A stretch of 64,000 nucleotides of DNA from Halomarina oriensis (GTDB lineage: Archaea > Halobacteriota > Halobacteria > Halobacteriales > Haloarculaceae): contig NZ_WSZK01000018.1 of the NCBI RefSeq assembly GCF_009791395.1, positions 26,037-90,036 on the forward strand. The letters are read 5' to 3'. The notes under the pieces are model-generated. The model was not told where the DNA came from and made no database searches. It saw only the letters and a list, made by a program, of their open reading frames with translations. Each line of letters starts with the position of its first letter. Position 1 is the first letter of the stretch. Below are positions 17,444 to 26,041 of this stretch, piece by piece. The position numbers were made by a program, and so were the translations under genes.

Positions 17444-17832
17444 CGTGCCCGTGTCCCGTCGAGCGCGACCAGCAACGCCGTCCCGCGCGGTGTGATGCGA
17501 TACATGCGCCACTTCCCGTCCTTGCGCTTGGTGACGATGCCTGCCTCCGTGAGCGTCGAGAGCGCGTGACTGACCGCGCTCTCGCTCACGTCGACCAGCG
17601 GCAGGAGTTCACAGACGCACAGTTCGCCGTCCGCGGCGTGGAACGCACTGACGAGCCGATATCGCGTGTCGTTCGCCAGTGCCGACAGCGCCGCGACGTT
17701 CGCCCCGACCCGGTCGTCGTCTCCCAGGTCGAACGCGGCCAGTTCTGCGAGGCGCTGCTCGACGTCTTCGTCGCAGCACTCCCCGAGGTCGTCTTCGAGA
17801 TACCGACGAAGCCTCGTATTCGATTGAGACAT
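17440..17832 (-). CDS. arsR: ArsR family metalloid-responsive repressor
   Basis: Winged-helix repressor predicted to leave DNA when it binds arsenite. The alpha-3 metal box ELCVCELL carries C72 and C74, and the recognition helix SESAVSHALSTLTEAG follows. A second Cys pair, C19/C20 (GECCDED), may add a ligand. 130 residues, first gene of the ars operon. Autoregulation from the promoter just upstream is the usual arrangement and is inferred here. Confidence 0.92.
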   Translation of the reverse strand: MSQSNTRLRRYLEDDLGECCDEDVEQRLAELAAFDLGDDDRVGANVAALSALANDTRYRLVSAFHAADGELCVCELLPLVDVSESAVSHALSTLTEAGIVTKRKDGKWRMYRITPRGTALLVALDGTRAR

Positions 17833-18011
17833 CGTTCAACTGATTCTCGTCGCTTGGTATAGTCTCTTCGCCACAGCACTCAGCGTGTACTCCCGAGGAA
17901 CTGTAGACTCTCGACGTGAGCGAGAGTTGAACAGCGATAGAATCGAGCTCCGGAGCGCTATCGTGGAGCGTGGACCGCAGGCGATAACCGCTCGCACTCG
18001 ATAGCGAGGGT
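17833..18011. promoter_or_regulatory. Divergent promoter region of arsR and the Dph6-like gene
   Basis: This 179-bp A/T-richer gap separates two divergent genes. On the minus strand, ACTATACCAAG (17853-17863) is a good TATA-like box about 21-31 bases before the arsR ATG. The A/T-rich stretch between it and the ATG, which includes GTTCAACTGATTC (plus strand), is where an ArsR operator would be expected, but no clean palindrome is seen. Nothing else is evident. Confidence 0.45.
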
Positions 18012-18725
18012 ATGCAACCGTGGGTCAGCCTCTTCTCGGGCGGGAAGGACTCCTCGTGGGCGCTCTACCGAGCGCTGGAGGAGGGTCACCCCGTCGACCG
18101 CCTCGTCACCGTCCACCCGCAGGGCGACTCGTACATGTACCACACGCCGGCGACGAGCCTCGCCGCGCTGGCCGCCGAGTCGATCGGTATCGAGTTGCTC
18201 GACGTCCACCCCGGGGACTTCGGGGCCGACGACGTCGCCGACTCGGGCGCGCAGGGCGACGCCGAACTCGAACCGCTCGAACGCGCGCTCGAGTCGCTCG
18301 CCGCGGGGTGGGGCGGCATCGGCGGCGTCACCGCGGGTGCGGTCGAGAGCGACTACCAGACCTCCCGCATCCAGGGGATGTGCGACCGTCTCGGCGCCGA
18401 CCTGTTCGCCCCGCTCTGGCAACGAGACCCCCACGAACTCGCCGACGCGATGCTGGAGGCGGGCTTCGAGATTCGTCTCGTCCAGGTCGCCGCCCACGGC
18501 CTCGACGAGTCGTGGCTCGGGCGCACGCTGGACCGCGAGGCCGTCGAGGAGTTGACGCGACTGAACGAGGAGTACGGCGTCCACGTCCTCGGCGAGGGCG
18601 GCGAGTTCGAGACGCTGGTCGTGGACGGCCCGCACATGGACCGGCGTATCGAACTGGAGTCCGAACCCGTGTGGGAGGGGACGCGTGGACACCTCCGTAT
18701 CGAGGACGCGTGGTTGGCGGCGTGA
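18012..18725 (+). CDS. Diphthine-ammonia ligase-like ATP pyrophosphatase
   Basis: 237 residues with the PP-loop SGGKDSS (9-15) at the N-terminus and the family pattern GEGGEFETLVVDGP near residue 195. This is the Dph6/MJ0570 family, whose eukaryotic member amidates diphthine on elongation factor 2; archaea also carry diphthamide on aEF2. Predicted to act in the cytosol on aEF2. Some members of this ATPase family have other substrates, so the reaction is inferred. Confidence 0.82.
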   Translation: MQPWVSLFSGGKDSSWALYRALEEGHPVDRLVTVHPQGDSYMYHTPATSLAALAAESIGIELLDVHPGDFGADDVADSGAQGDAELEPLERALESLAAGWGGIGGVTAGAVESDYQTSRIQGMCDRLGADLFAPLWQRDPHELADAMLEAGFEIRLVQVAAHGLDESWLGRTLDREAVEELTRLNEEYGVHVLGEGGEFETLVVDGPHMDRRIELESEPVWEGTRGHLRIEDAWLAA

Positions 18726-18744
18726 GTCGCCGTTCGTGGTTCGT

Positions 18745-18831
18745 TCACGAGCGTTCGCCTCCCCACCAGTAGGCCAGTGTGAGGGCGAGGACGGTCGGGG
18801 CGAGGCCGATTCCGTAGAGGAAGACGAACAC
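18745..18831 (-). CDS. Possible 28-residue single-helix membrane peptide
   Basis: A GTG-started frame reads VFVFLYGIGLAPTVLALTLA and then a short YWWGGERS tail. The clear membrane helix followed by a charged end and G/C-ending codons suggest a real small protein or the end of a broken one. There is no ATG, and no support outside this sequence. Confidence 0.3.
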   Translation of the reverse strand: MFVFLYGIGLAPTVLALTLAYWWGGERS

Positions 18832-19014
18832 TGCCGGCGTGTGTAGTCGCTGGGATGCAAGCCGCCGACGTTCCGGAGTTCGCGCATCTGGTTCCTGCCG
18901 AATCCTTTCTCCGAGGCCACCCAGCCCTCTTTTCTACGGCGAAGACTGGACCGCTACTGCCGTCGCCGAGTCGTGTGCCGAGGGTACCGCTGTACAAGCA
19001 CGTCATTCTTTCCC

Positions 19015-19341
19015 ATGGCGACTCACGACCGGAACATGACAGATGGGGATGGCGTGGACGAACTCAACAGACGGATGAACCGCGACCGGCGAACCGTCGG
19101 CACGGGAGGGACGAAGACGGGAACCGAACACCGAATCGACTCCGTCGAGAAGGTCGGTGACAGCGTGGAAATCGTCGTCGAGACCCCGAAGTGGTCGGTC
19201 TGCCAGAAGCTATCGGTCGAGGAGATGCGCGAGTACAGAGACAGTTTCGGGGTCAGACGGTACCAGCAGTTCGAGGGACAGCCGGTCGTCGTGATTCACG
19301 AGCAGGAGAGCGACCGACGGTACATCGAAGGACCGACGTAG
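19015..19341 (+). CDS. Small charged protein, unknown function
   Basis: About 108 residues from the ATG at 19015, or 101 from the ATG at 19036; neither start has clear support. The sequence is hydrophilic and has a compact C-terminal part (VEIVVETPKWSVCQKLS to YIEGPT) predicted to be beta-rich. The segment before 19060 and the upstream gap are lower in GC than surrounding genes. I recognise no family. A 10-bp hairpin follows the stop by 21 bases. Confidence 0.5.
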   Translation: MATHDRNMTDGDGVDELNRRMNRDRRTVGTGGTKTGTEHRIDSVEKVGDSVEIVVETPKWSVCQKLSVEEMREYRDSFGVRRYQQFEGQPVVVIHEQESDRRYIEGPT

Positions 19342-19656
19342 CGGTTCGACCACGACGCCACCGACCCCGAGCAGTGCTCGGGGTCCCGGTTGCGATGCCG
19401 ACGACGGTTTCCACTTCCACGTTCCGACTCCGGGACGCGACAGACCCCCACACGCCGTCCGACGGCGTCCGGTACTTCCCGGCTACTAGCAACCACGACC
19501 GACCGAGAGGAGACACAGAGTACCGGAGTGAGCGGGGGAATGATGTCCCGGAGCGGTCGGCTCGCCCTGGGCGATGATACCGTCGGTCGTCGACCGAACC
19601 CGACCGCAGGCACGCGCCGGCCGCCCTCCTAACCACTTCGGCGCGCGACGGACCGT
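19342..19656. other. Intergenic region, 315 bp
   Basis: Apart from the hairpin at 19363-19385 I see no coding sequence, promoter or repeat of note. Short frames on both strands have no family-like composition. TCCTAACC near 19628-19635 is the only TATA-like patch before the DUF2243 gene. Confidence 0.5.
19363..19385 (+). terminator. Perfect 10-bp hairpin downstream of the gene at 19015
   Basis: The arms GACCCCGAGC and GCTCGGGGTC pair perfectly around the loop AGT. It lies 21 bases past a stop codon. Archaeal terminators usually need a T-run, which is absent here, so it may instead act on mRNA stability or be a lone palindrome. Confidence 0.4.
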
Positions 19657-20163
19657 ATGACATCGACACCGACCGGCGTGAGTCGTGGCCGCTCGACGAG
19701 GGCGCTCGTCGGCGCGGGCGTCTTCGGGTTCGGGGTCAGCGCCCTCGTCGACGTGTTGCTCCTCCACCACGTCCTCCAGTGGCACCACCTCGTCTCCGCA
19801 CGGGTCTCGCCGAACACCGTCGACGGACTGCGGACGAACCTGCTCGCCGACGGCCTCTTCTCGCTCGTGATGCTCGCCGTCGCCGGCGTCGGGGTCGGGC
19901 TAATGTGGCGGGCGGAACGCCGGACGGCCGCCCCGCTGGCCGTCCGGCCGCTCGCGGGCGTCGTCCTCGTCGGAGTCGGTCTCTTCGACCTCTTCGACGT
20001 CGTCGTGGACCACACGCTGCTCGGACTGCACCACGCGCTCTCGCAGGGCGGCACGTACGACCCGTACTGGGCGCTCGTCAGCCTCGGTATCGTCGCGCTC
20101 GGCGTGCTGGTGTACCGGAGCGGGAGGAACTCGACACGCGGTGGCACCGATGGTCCGGCCTGA
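19657..20163 (+). CDS. DUF2243 family membrane protein
   Basis: 168 residues with four membrane helices (about 17-37, 62-85, 98-118 and 133-153). The signature LLLHHVLQWHH in the first loop and LFDVVVDHTLLGLHH in the third are the paired His-rich motifs of DUF2243. The conserved histidines suggest metal or heme binding at the membrane, but the function is unknown. Its 3' end overlaps the next small gene. Confidence 0.88.
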   Translation: MTSTPTGVSRGRSTRALVGAGVFGFGVSALVDVLLLHHVLQWHHLVSARVSPNTVDGLRTNLLADGLFSLVMLAVAGVGVGLMWRAERRTAAPLAVRPLAGVVLVGVGLFDLFDVVVDHTLLGLHHALSQGGTYDPYWALVSLGIVALGVLVYRSGRNSTRGGTDGPA

Positions 20164-20368
20164 GGTGACGTCCGCGGTGGACGCGCTCGGCGTCGTGAAC
20201 GTCCTCCTCCACGGCGGGACGGTGGACGGCGAACCACACGTGCTCGTCCTGACCGTCGCAGTCGTCGGACTCCTGGCGGTGGTCGCCGGCCTCGTGGTCG
20301 GTCTCGACCGGTTGCTCGCGCCCGTCGCCGGTCAGCAGAGCCGCGAGTACGACCCGACCAGCGAGTGA
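20150..20368 (+). CDS. Small membrane protein downstream of the DUF2243 gene
   Basis: 72 residues from ATG 20150 (a GTG nine bases earlier is also possible), with one strong helix (about 33-53). It overlaps the DUF2243 gene by 14 bases and the convergent nucleotidyltransferase by 37. The overlap and small size suggest a partner of the DUF2243 protein. Part of the amino-acid pattern could be an antisense artefact at the 3' end. Confidence 0.45.
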   Translation: MVRPEVTSAVDALGVVNVLLHGGTVDGEPHVLVLTVAVVGLLAVVAGLVVGLDRLLAPVAGQQSREYDPTSE

Positions 20369-21288
20369 GTCAGCGTCTTGCCCGTCACTTCGGCGTGTTC
20401 GTCGACGATGGAGTCGACGAGGTTGGAGTCCTCGACGACGGCGTCGTGGAAGACGACGCTGTTGGTCAGCGAGACGCCCGAGAGGTCCGCGCCGGGCATG
20501 ACGTGGACGTTCTCCCCGACCTCGCAGTCCTCGACGGTTGCGTCGGCGGCGACGATGCTCTCGCCGTCCAGCGCCCACTGGACGGCTTCGAGGTAGGCGT
20601 CGGGCGTGCCGATGTCGTACCACGGCTCCTCGAAGGAGTACGCGAAGACGTCCTCTTCGCTCTGGAGCCACTGGACGTACCAGCCCGGTTCGTCGGGGTT
20701 GTTGTCCCCCGAGAGGTACTCCTCGAACCGGACGGAGTCGGCGGGGAAGGCGTAGCAGGCGATGGAGACGAGCGTGCTCTTCGGTTCCTCGGGTTTCTCC
20801 TGGAAGTCGACGACGCGGTCACCCTCGAGTGCGACGAGACCGTAGGACTTCGCCTTCTCACGAGAGCCGACGTCGTACGCGGCGATGCTGGGTGCGCTCT
20901 TCTCCTCGGAGAAGTCGAGGAAGTCGCTCATCGAGAAGCCCATCAGGTTGTCGCCGGCGACGACCAGCAGGTCGTCGTCGACACCCTCGCGGTCGACGAG
21001 CTGTGCGAGCGCACCGACGACGCCGAACTTCTCGTTCTCGCCGAGCGTGTCCTCGATGGAGAGCGAGGCCTTCTCGTAGCCCTTGTCGGCGAGGTGCTCC
21101 TCGAACGCGGGAGCGAACCGTTCGTTGGTCGAGAGGTAGACGTGCTCGATTCGGTCGTCGGTCTCGAGGTCCGAGAGGATACGGTCGATGACGGTGGAGT
21201 CGCCGACCGGGAGGAGCATCTTGGGACGATGGCGAGTGATTGGCCAGAGGCGGGTGGCGTAGCCACCAGCGAGAACGACCGCGTGCAT
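20332..21288 (-). CDS. Sugar-phosphate nucleotidyltransferase
   Basis: 318 residues of the glucose-1-phosphate thymidylyltransferase/uridylyltransferase family. The nucleotide-binding signature LAGGYATRLWP lies at 6-16 with PKMLLPVGD after it. The sugar-phosphate site VVAGDNLMGFS and the EKP motif (FQEKPEEP) are present. The C-terminal tail (about 245-318) has left-handed helix-like repeats. It should activate a sugar for glycan or surface glycoprotein synthesis. Which sugar and nucleotide are used cannot be told. The ATG at 21288 is the family-like start. Confidence 0.88.
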   Translation of the reverse strand: MHAVVLAGGYATRLWPITRHRPKMLLPVGDSTVIDRILSDLETDDRIEHVYLSTNERFAPAFEEHLADKGYEKASLSIEDTLGENEKFGVVGALAQLVDREGVDDDLLVVAGDNLMGFSMSDFLDFSEEKSAPSIAAYDVGSREKAKSYGLVALEGDRVVDFQEKPEEPKSTLVSIACYAFPADSVRFEEYLSGDNNPDEPGWYVQWLQSEEDVFAYSFEEPWYDIGTPDAYLEAVQWALDGESIVAADATVEDCEVGENVHVMPGADLSGVSLTNSVVFHDAVVEDSNLVDSIVDEHAEVTGKTLTHSLVGSYSRLC

Positions 21289-21403
21289 GGTTTCGCCTCT
21301 GTTGCCGCCGTGATAGTCGTTGCGCCTTCCTACCCGCTCGGGAGACGGTTTGCCGTGGAGGCTCCCGAACACGTATGTCATCGGGCGTGGTATCACGACC
21401 CGT

Positions 21404-21694
21404 ATGCGTGCCGAGGAGGAGACGACTCGTCAGCGTATCGCCGACCGCCTCCGCGACGACCCCGCACAGGCCGGCAGCCTCGCCCGCGAGTTCGGTGTCC
21501 GGACGGCGGCCGTGTTCTCACACGTCGAACACATCTCGAAGTCCCTCGACCCGAGCGACGAGCAGTTGCTGGCCGCGCCCCCGGAGTGTCGTGACTGTGG
21601 GTTCACCGACTTCGACGACCTGGTCAACCGACCGTCGCGCTGTCCGTCGTGTAAGAGCGAGAACGTCGAGGAACCGACCTTCACCATCGAGTAG
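21404..21694 (+). CDS. HTH plus zinc-ribbon transcriptional regulator
   Basis: 96 residues. An N-terminal winged-helix-like HTH (about 8-50, with DPAQAGSLAREFGVRTAAV as its DNA-contact region) is joined to a C-terminal zinc ribbon whose ligands are C66/C69 (CRDC) and C84/C87 (CPSC). This matches the archaeal family of HTH proteins fused to a Zn ribbon. It is divergent from the nucleotidyltransferase; target genes are unknown. The start at MRAEEETTRQ was chosen because the upstream frame is non-coding. Confidence 0.82.
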   Translation: MRAEEETTRQRIADRLRDDPAQAGSLAREFGVRTAAVFSHVEHISKSLDPSDEQLLAAPPECRDCGFTDFDDLVNRPSRCPSCKSENVEEPTFTIE

Positions 21695-21745
21695 CCGACG
21701 ACCGGTGGGAGACCGAGTGCGAGACCCGACGGCGAGTGCGACGGC

Positions 21746-22417
21746 TCAGGCCGCGGCCAGTTCGACGGCCACCTCGTTGTGGCGCAGGAACGGTGGCGTC
21801 AGCGGCGAGTCGTACCGGAACAGGACCGGGTCGCTGGTCACGACGAGCGCGGAGTCGTCGAGCGTCGTGAGCAGGGCGGCCCGCTGGTCACGCGTCCGGC
21901 CGTCGGTCGCCACCCACGAGAACGGCCGGACCGCGAGGGTACGCCGTGGGGTCCGTCGAACCGTCACCAGCGGGTTGGTCGGGGCAGGAGCTGTCTCGAC
22001 GCTGTAGTCACTCCGGAGGAAGCGGCCGACGGTGACCCGGTCGTTGGTCGTCGCCGTCCGGACCGGAGGGGTCGCCTCGACCGGGTCACCCCCCGTCCTG
22101 ACCGGGGCCGCGAGCGACTCACGGACGAGCGTCACCTCCGCCCCCGTCCCGACGGCCGTCGGCACGGTGACGGCCGCTCGTGGTTCGTTCGCCCCCGCCA
22201 GATACCGGTGCAGTCGGTCGGTCGCCTCCGTCTCCGTCGATGCAGTGGTCTCGACGATCACCCCTTCGGGGTACTCCCGAATCTCCACGCCGTCGACCGA
22301 CGCCAGCGTCGTGAACGGTATGGCGTCGAGCGAGCGCTTCGAGTAGGCCCCCCACCCCACCCAGACGGCCACGAGGCCGAGCGTAGCCGCCACTGCCAGT
22401 TCGGTCTTCCGAGCCAT
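21746..22417 (-). CDS. SOUL heme-binding family protein
   Basis: 223 residues. An N-terminal membrane helix (about 5-25) is followed by VDGVEIREYPEGVIVETT and RFLRSDYSVETAPAPTNPLV, the beta-sheet and loop of the SOUL/HBP fold. It ends with the conserved LRHNEVAVELA strand. SOUL proteins bind heme or tetrapyrroles loosely. The membrane anchor suggests an extracellular or membrane-surface role. The ATG at 22417 is preferred over one 15 bases earlier. Confidence 0.85.
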   Translation of the reverse strand: MARKTELAVAATLGLVAVWVGWGAYSKRSLDAIPFTTLASVDGVEIREYPEGVIVETTASTETEATDRLHRYLAGANEPRAAVTVPTAVGTGAEVTLVRESLAAPVRTGGDPVEATPPVRTATTNDRVTVGRFLRSDYSVETAPAPTNPLVTVRRTPRRTLAVRPFSWVATDGRTRDQRAALLTTLDDSALVVTSDPVLFRYDSPLTPPFLRHNEVAVELAAA

Positions 22418-22507
22418 GGTACTCGTACGCACAGCGAGGAGATAAACGGGCCGCAGGAGCCGTCAGGCCGTTGAATCGTCCCGTTCGATGGTGAGTCCGC
22501 CGAGTGC

Positions 22508-23017
22508 TCAGAAGTCGATACGACCGCCCGAGGACAGGTCGTGGTCGCCCGACGGCCCGAGGCCGTCGAACTCGTACTCCGGTTCGTCGAGGTAGACCGC
22601 GTCCTCGTGGACCGTCACGGCGACGGCTTCGAGGTACGCCCCTTCACAGGGTCCGTACGTGCACAGCCCCGAGTCCTTCTCGAACGTCGCGGCGTGGCGC
22701 TGACAGAGTATCTCGCCGGCACCAGAACGCTCCGCGTCCTGGTTGGCTCCCGAGACGCCGTTCGCCTCGGGGACGTCGCGGACGGCCGCACCCGACCCCT
22801 TGTCGAGGCGCACGTCCGTCCAGTGCTGGCAGTAGTTCTTCCACGCGTGGATGGCGTCGCCCGCGTCCGCGTCGTCGTCGCTGGCCGGGCCGTCGCCCTC
22901 GCCGCCGAGTCGTACGAGGATGACCTCCTCGCGGTCGACGCCGTCACGAATCGTGAAGAGGAGCGTGCTGTCCGTGGGAACCTCGGAGACGCTGGCGATG
23001 CGTCGGTCCTCGTCCAT
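22508..23017 (-). CDS. Rieske [2Fe-2S] domain protein with an inserted segment
   Basis: 169 residues. The cluster ligands are C63/H65 (YCQHW) and C105/H108 (LCQRH), a standard Rieske pattern for a soluble ferredoxin-like protein. Between them lies an unusual 19-residue stretch (about 82-100) encoded by a palindromic repeat element at 22714-22771. Removing it would join VRD to GEILC, the expected family sequence. It probably acts as an electron carrier or an oxygenase ferredoxin. No oxygenase partner is next to it. Confidence 0.85.
   Translation of the reverse strand: MDEDRRIASVSEVPTDSTLLFTIRDGVDREEVILVRLGGEGDGPASDDDADAGDAIHAWKNYCQHWTDVRLDKGSGAAVRDVPEANGVSGANQDAERSGAGEILCQRHAATFEKDSGLCTYGPCEGAYLEAVAVTVHEDAVYLDEPEYEFDGLGPSGDHDLSSGGRIDF
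22714..22774. repeat. Double-palindrome element inside the Rieske gene
   Basis: On the plus strand the first hairpin has arms CCAGAACGC (22722-22730) and GCGTCCTGG (22734-22742) with one mismatch. The linker TTGGCT (22743-22748) follows. The second hairpin has arms CCCGAG (22749-22754) and CTCGGG (22766-22771). It is 57 bp as inserted and in frame. It shares the linker and layout with the copy in the ABC remnant. Confidence 0.65.
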
Positions 23018-23072
23018 GCGTTCGGTTGCCGGCGACTGCGTTCAAGGGTTCTGATTCCGGAACGCGGATCGC

Positions 23073-23272
23073 TCAGTAGAGCGTGGCCCGGACCTCGCCA
23101 CCACGGACCACCGACGCACGAAGGATGACGAACGTCGGGACGAGCGCGAAAGCCCCGCGGCGAGGAGCGCGACGGACCACGACTCGCCGGCGACGAGGAC
23201 GGCCAGCAGCGACAGTCGAATCGAGACGAGCAGCGCACAGCAGTCGCGGGCGATTCGCTGGAGCGCATCCAT
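23073..23272 (-). pseudogene. Small membrane protein gene broken by a one-base deletion
   Basis: Two overlapping frames together make one sensible small protein. The first (from ATG at 23272) reads MDALQRIARDCCALLVSIR and continues as a hydrophobic helix to about residue 41. The second takes over near 23140 with FALVPTFVILRASVV and ends at 23073 in VRATLY. The span is 200 bp, one less than 67 codons. An assembly error is as likely as true decay. Predicted to be a two-helix membrane protein of unknown function. Confidence 0.5.
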
Positions 23273-23358
23273 ACGGACGTTCGTCAACGCGAGCAAGTAG
23301 GTTCCGACGCCTGCCGCGAGCGGTCCACCTTTCCGCCGGCCGCGAGTACGGACCGGGC

Positions 23359-24429
23359 ATGTCCACACTGCTCGTCTACGGGTCGTACGGCTACACCGGT
23401 GAACTGGTCGTCGACCGTGCCGTCGAGGAACTCGACGACGACACCGACCTCGTGCTCGCCGGCCGGTCGCCGTCGAAACTCGAAGCGCAAGCCGACGACC
23501 ACGACCTGCCGTCACGAGCGTTCACGCTCGACCACCAGCGTGTCGTCGAACGCCACCTCGACGACGTCGACGCCGTGCTCAACTGCGCGGGGCCGTTCTC
23601 GCGGACGGCCGACGCGCTGGTCGACACCTGCGTGAACACGGGAACCGACTACCTCGACATCACTGGTGAAATCGAAGTGTTCGAGGCGCTGGCCGCCCGC
23701 GACCCCGAGGCCGAGGAGGCCGACGTCGCCGTCCTCCCGGGCGTCGGCTTCGACGTGGTGCCCACCGACTGTCTCGCCGCCCACCTCGCCGAGGCGCTGC
23801 CCGACGCGACCGACCTCTCGCTGGGGTTCCAGGCGTTCGGGTCGTTCTCTCGGGGGACGATGCGGACCGCCGTCGAGTCCATCGGCGAGGGCGGCGCGGT
23901 TCGCCGCGACGGCCGCGTCACGGCCGTCTCGTCGGTCCACGACACGCGGGACATCGACTTCGGAGCGGGCGAGACGCTGGCCGTCACCGTTCCGTGGGGC
24001 GACGTCTCGACGGCCTACCGCTCGACGGGCGTCCCGAACGTGCAGGTCTACACCGCCGTCCCCGAGCGGGCGATACGGGCACTGGAGGCGACCGACAGTC
24101 TCGCACCGCTGCTCGACCGCGAGTGGGTCCAGCGGACGCTCTCGGCGGTCGTCGACCGCACCGTCGTCGGCCCGGACGAGGACGACCGCGAGGAGGGGCG
24201 AGCGCTCGTCTGGGGTGAGATCACCGACGGGGAGGAGACGTTCGAGGCCCGCCTGGAGACGCCAGAGACGTACACGCTGACGGCGATGACGGCCGTCGAA
24301 GCGGCCCGACGGACCCTCGATGGCGAGACGCCGACGGGCTACCAGACCCCCTCCTCGGCGTTCGGTGCGGAGTTCGTCACCGAGTTCGAGGGCGTCGAGC
24401 GGGAGGACGCCACGCCGGTCGAGGAGTAG
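23359..24429 (+). CDS. Saccharopine dehydrogenase-like / trans-acting enoyl reductase family oxidoreductase
   Basis: 356 residues. The N-terminal Rossmann motif is VYGSYGYTGELV (about 6-17), followed by LAGRSPSKLE and CAGPFSRTADALVDTC. The middle DYLDITGEIEVFE and LPGVGFDVVPTDCLA segments match the saccharopine-dehydrogenase-like family that includes the trans-acting enoyl reductases of lipid synthesis. The true substrate is unknown. The ATG was chosen where the Rossmann fold begins. It is divergent from the Rieske region. Confidence 0.8.
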   Translation: MSTLLVYGSYGYTGELVVDRAVEELDDDTDLVLAGRSPSKLEAQADDHDLPSRAFTLDHQRVVERHLDDVDAVLNCAGPFSRTADALVDTCVNTGTDYLDITGEIEVFEALAARDPEAEEADVAVLPGVGFDVVPTDCLAAHLAEALPDATDLSLGFQAFGSFSRGTMRTAVESIGEGGAVRRDGRVTAVSSVHDTRDIDFGAGETLAVTVPWGDVSTAYRSTGVPNVQVYTAVPERAIRALEATDSLAPLLDREWVQRTLSAVVDRTVVGPDEDDREEGRALVWGEITDGEETFEARLETPETYTLTAMTAVEAARRTLDGETPTGYQTPSSAFGAEFVTEFEGVEREDATPVEE

Positions 24430-24444
24430 GGTCGTGGACCGCTC

Positions 24445-25327
24445 TCAGGCGTAACAGCGTCGTTCGACCAGGTCGTCGTAGAGACGCTGGAGCAGACGCG
24501 TCACCGGCCCCTTCTCGAAGCCCATCCCGTCGACGGTCTCGACCGGTCGAAGCTCCCACGTCGCGTTGGTGAGGAACGCCTCGTCCGCGCCGCGCACGTC
24601 GTCGAGGGTGTACTGCCCCGTCTCCACGGGGAACGACTCGTCCGCCGCGAGGTCCAGCACCGTTCGGCGGGTCGTCCCCGGCAGCAACGACCCCTCGGCG
24701 GGCGTCTTCAGCGCCCCGTCGGCCACGAAGAACAGGTTCGAGGACGACCCTTCGGCGACGTACCCCTCGTCGTCGCGCACGAGCGCCTCGTCCGGCCGGT
24801 ACTGCTCGGAGGACGCCCGGCGGAGTTCGAGGCGGGCGAGGACACTGTTCAGGTAGTTGTGGGTCTTCGCCTCGGGGGGCAGGGCGTTCGCGGGGGGGTT
24901 TGCGCGTCTTCACCGACTGGACGACCGCCGGCCCGTCCCAGACGCGCTGGCCGCCGTTCGCGGGGCGGCCGCCTCGGGGCAGTTCCGTCACGACCACGAC
25001 CACCGTCGGGTCCACCTCCTCTCGGGGGGTGAGCTTCCCCGGTTGGACGCCCCGCGAGACCGAGACCCGGACGTAGGCGTCGGCGAGATCGTTGGCGTCG
25101 AGCGTCTCCGCGACCCTGAGCGCCAGGTCGTCGGGCACCGCGTCGGGCATCCCGAGCGTCTCACAGGTCGCTTCGAGGCGCTCGCGGTGAGCGTCCCAGA
25201 CGAACACCTCGCCGCCGTACGCTCGACAGGTCTCGAAGGCGGCGTCGCCGTAGCGCCACCCGCGGTCCTCCACCGAGACGGTCGCCTGCTCGCGGTCGAC
25301 GAGTTCACCGTCGACGTGGTACTGCAT
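24445..25327 (-). pseudogene. pabC: Aminodeoxychorismate lyase / class IV aminotransferase, frameshifted
   Basis: Normally releases p-aminobenzoate and pyruvate from aminodeoxychorismate. The first part (MQYHVDGELVDREQATVSV to VVQSVKTRKPP) is in one frame, and the rest (ANALPPEAKTHNYLNSVLAR to VERRCYA) is in another. The switch falls at a run of seven G (24892-24898); six would restore one 293-residue protein. The PLP lysine in EAKTHNYL is downstream of the shift, so the truncated product would be inactive. Both parts keep normal codon use. It ends the pabB-pabA-pabC operon. Confidence 0.85.
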
Positions 25328-25402
25328 GCGCGACGGTTCTCGCGGACGTGACTTGGCCGTACCGCGTTCGGGTCGGCCGGCGGCGTGGACCGGCCGGTCT
25401 CG

Positions 25403-26041
25403 TCACAGCACGTCTCCGACGGGCGGCGCGTCGGGGGCGTCGGCATCGGGCCACTCCCCCCGAACCGCCCGCGCACAGAAGTTCCACACCATCCGCCGGC
25501 CGCCGTCGGTGAGGATGCTCTCGGGGTGGAACTGGACGCCGACGTGGGGCCGTTCACGGTGTCGGACGGCCATCAACGTCCCGTCCTCGGTGTGGGCCGT
25601 CGCCTCCAGCGACGCCGAGAGGCCACCGGTCGCACACAGCGAGTGATAGCGCCCGACCTCGACCGTGTCGGGCAGGCCCGCGAACACGCCCCGACGGTCG
25701 TGTGTGACCGTCGAGGGTTTGCCGTGGACCACCTCCGGAGCGTGGCCGACCGCGACGCCGTTGGCGACACAGAGCGCCTGGTGGCCGAGACAGACCCCGA
25801 GCGCGGGGAACGACAGGTCGAAGACGTCGACGGAGACGCCCGCCGCCTCGGGCGTGCCGGGGCCGGGCGAGACGACGACGCCGTCCGGGTTCAACTCCCG
25901 GACGGCGGTCGGCGAGAGCGCGTCGTTCCGCCGGACGACGACCCCCTCGTAGGGGTCGCGGTCCAGCGCGAGCAGCGCCTCGCCGACGAACTGGACGAGG
26001 TTGTACGCGAACGAGTCGTAGTTGTCGACGACCAGTATCAC
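25403..26041 (-). CDS. pabA: Aminodeoxychorismate/anthranilate synthase glutamine amidotransferase subunit
   Basis: 212 residues of the class I glutamine amidotransferase fold. It supplies ammonia from glutamine to the PabB subunit. The catalytic nucleophile is C84 (GVCLGHQAL), and the His/Glu partners appear in VQFHPESIL near residue 170. The oxyanion-loop region [10 protein letters not shown] is intact. It overlaps pabB by four bases. An anthranilate synthase (TrpG) role cannot be ruled out by sequence, but the class IV lyase in the same operon favours PabA. Confidence 0.88.
   Translation of the reverse strand: MILVVDNYDSFAYNLVQFVGEALLALDRDPYEGVVVRRNDALSPTAVRELNPDGVVVSPGPGTPEAAGVSVDVFDLSFPALGVCLGHQALCVANGVAVGHAPEVVHGKPSTVTHDRRGVFAGLPDTVEVGRYHSLCATGGLSASLEATAHTEDGTLMAVRHRERPHVGVQFHPESILTDGGRRMVWNFCARAVRGEWPDADAPDAPPVGDVL

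Noticed and set aside
24377..25327. A continuous 316-residue reading of the pabC region
   Set aside because: After residue 150 it becomes Arg/Pro-rich noise. The true continuation is in another frame.
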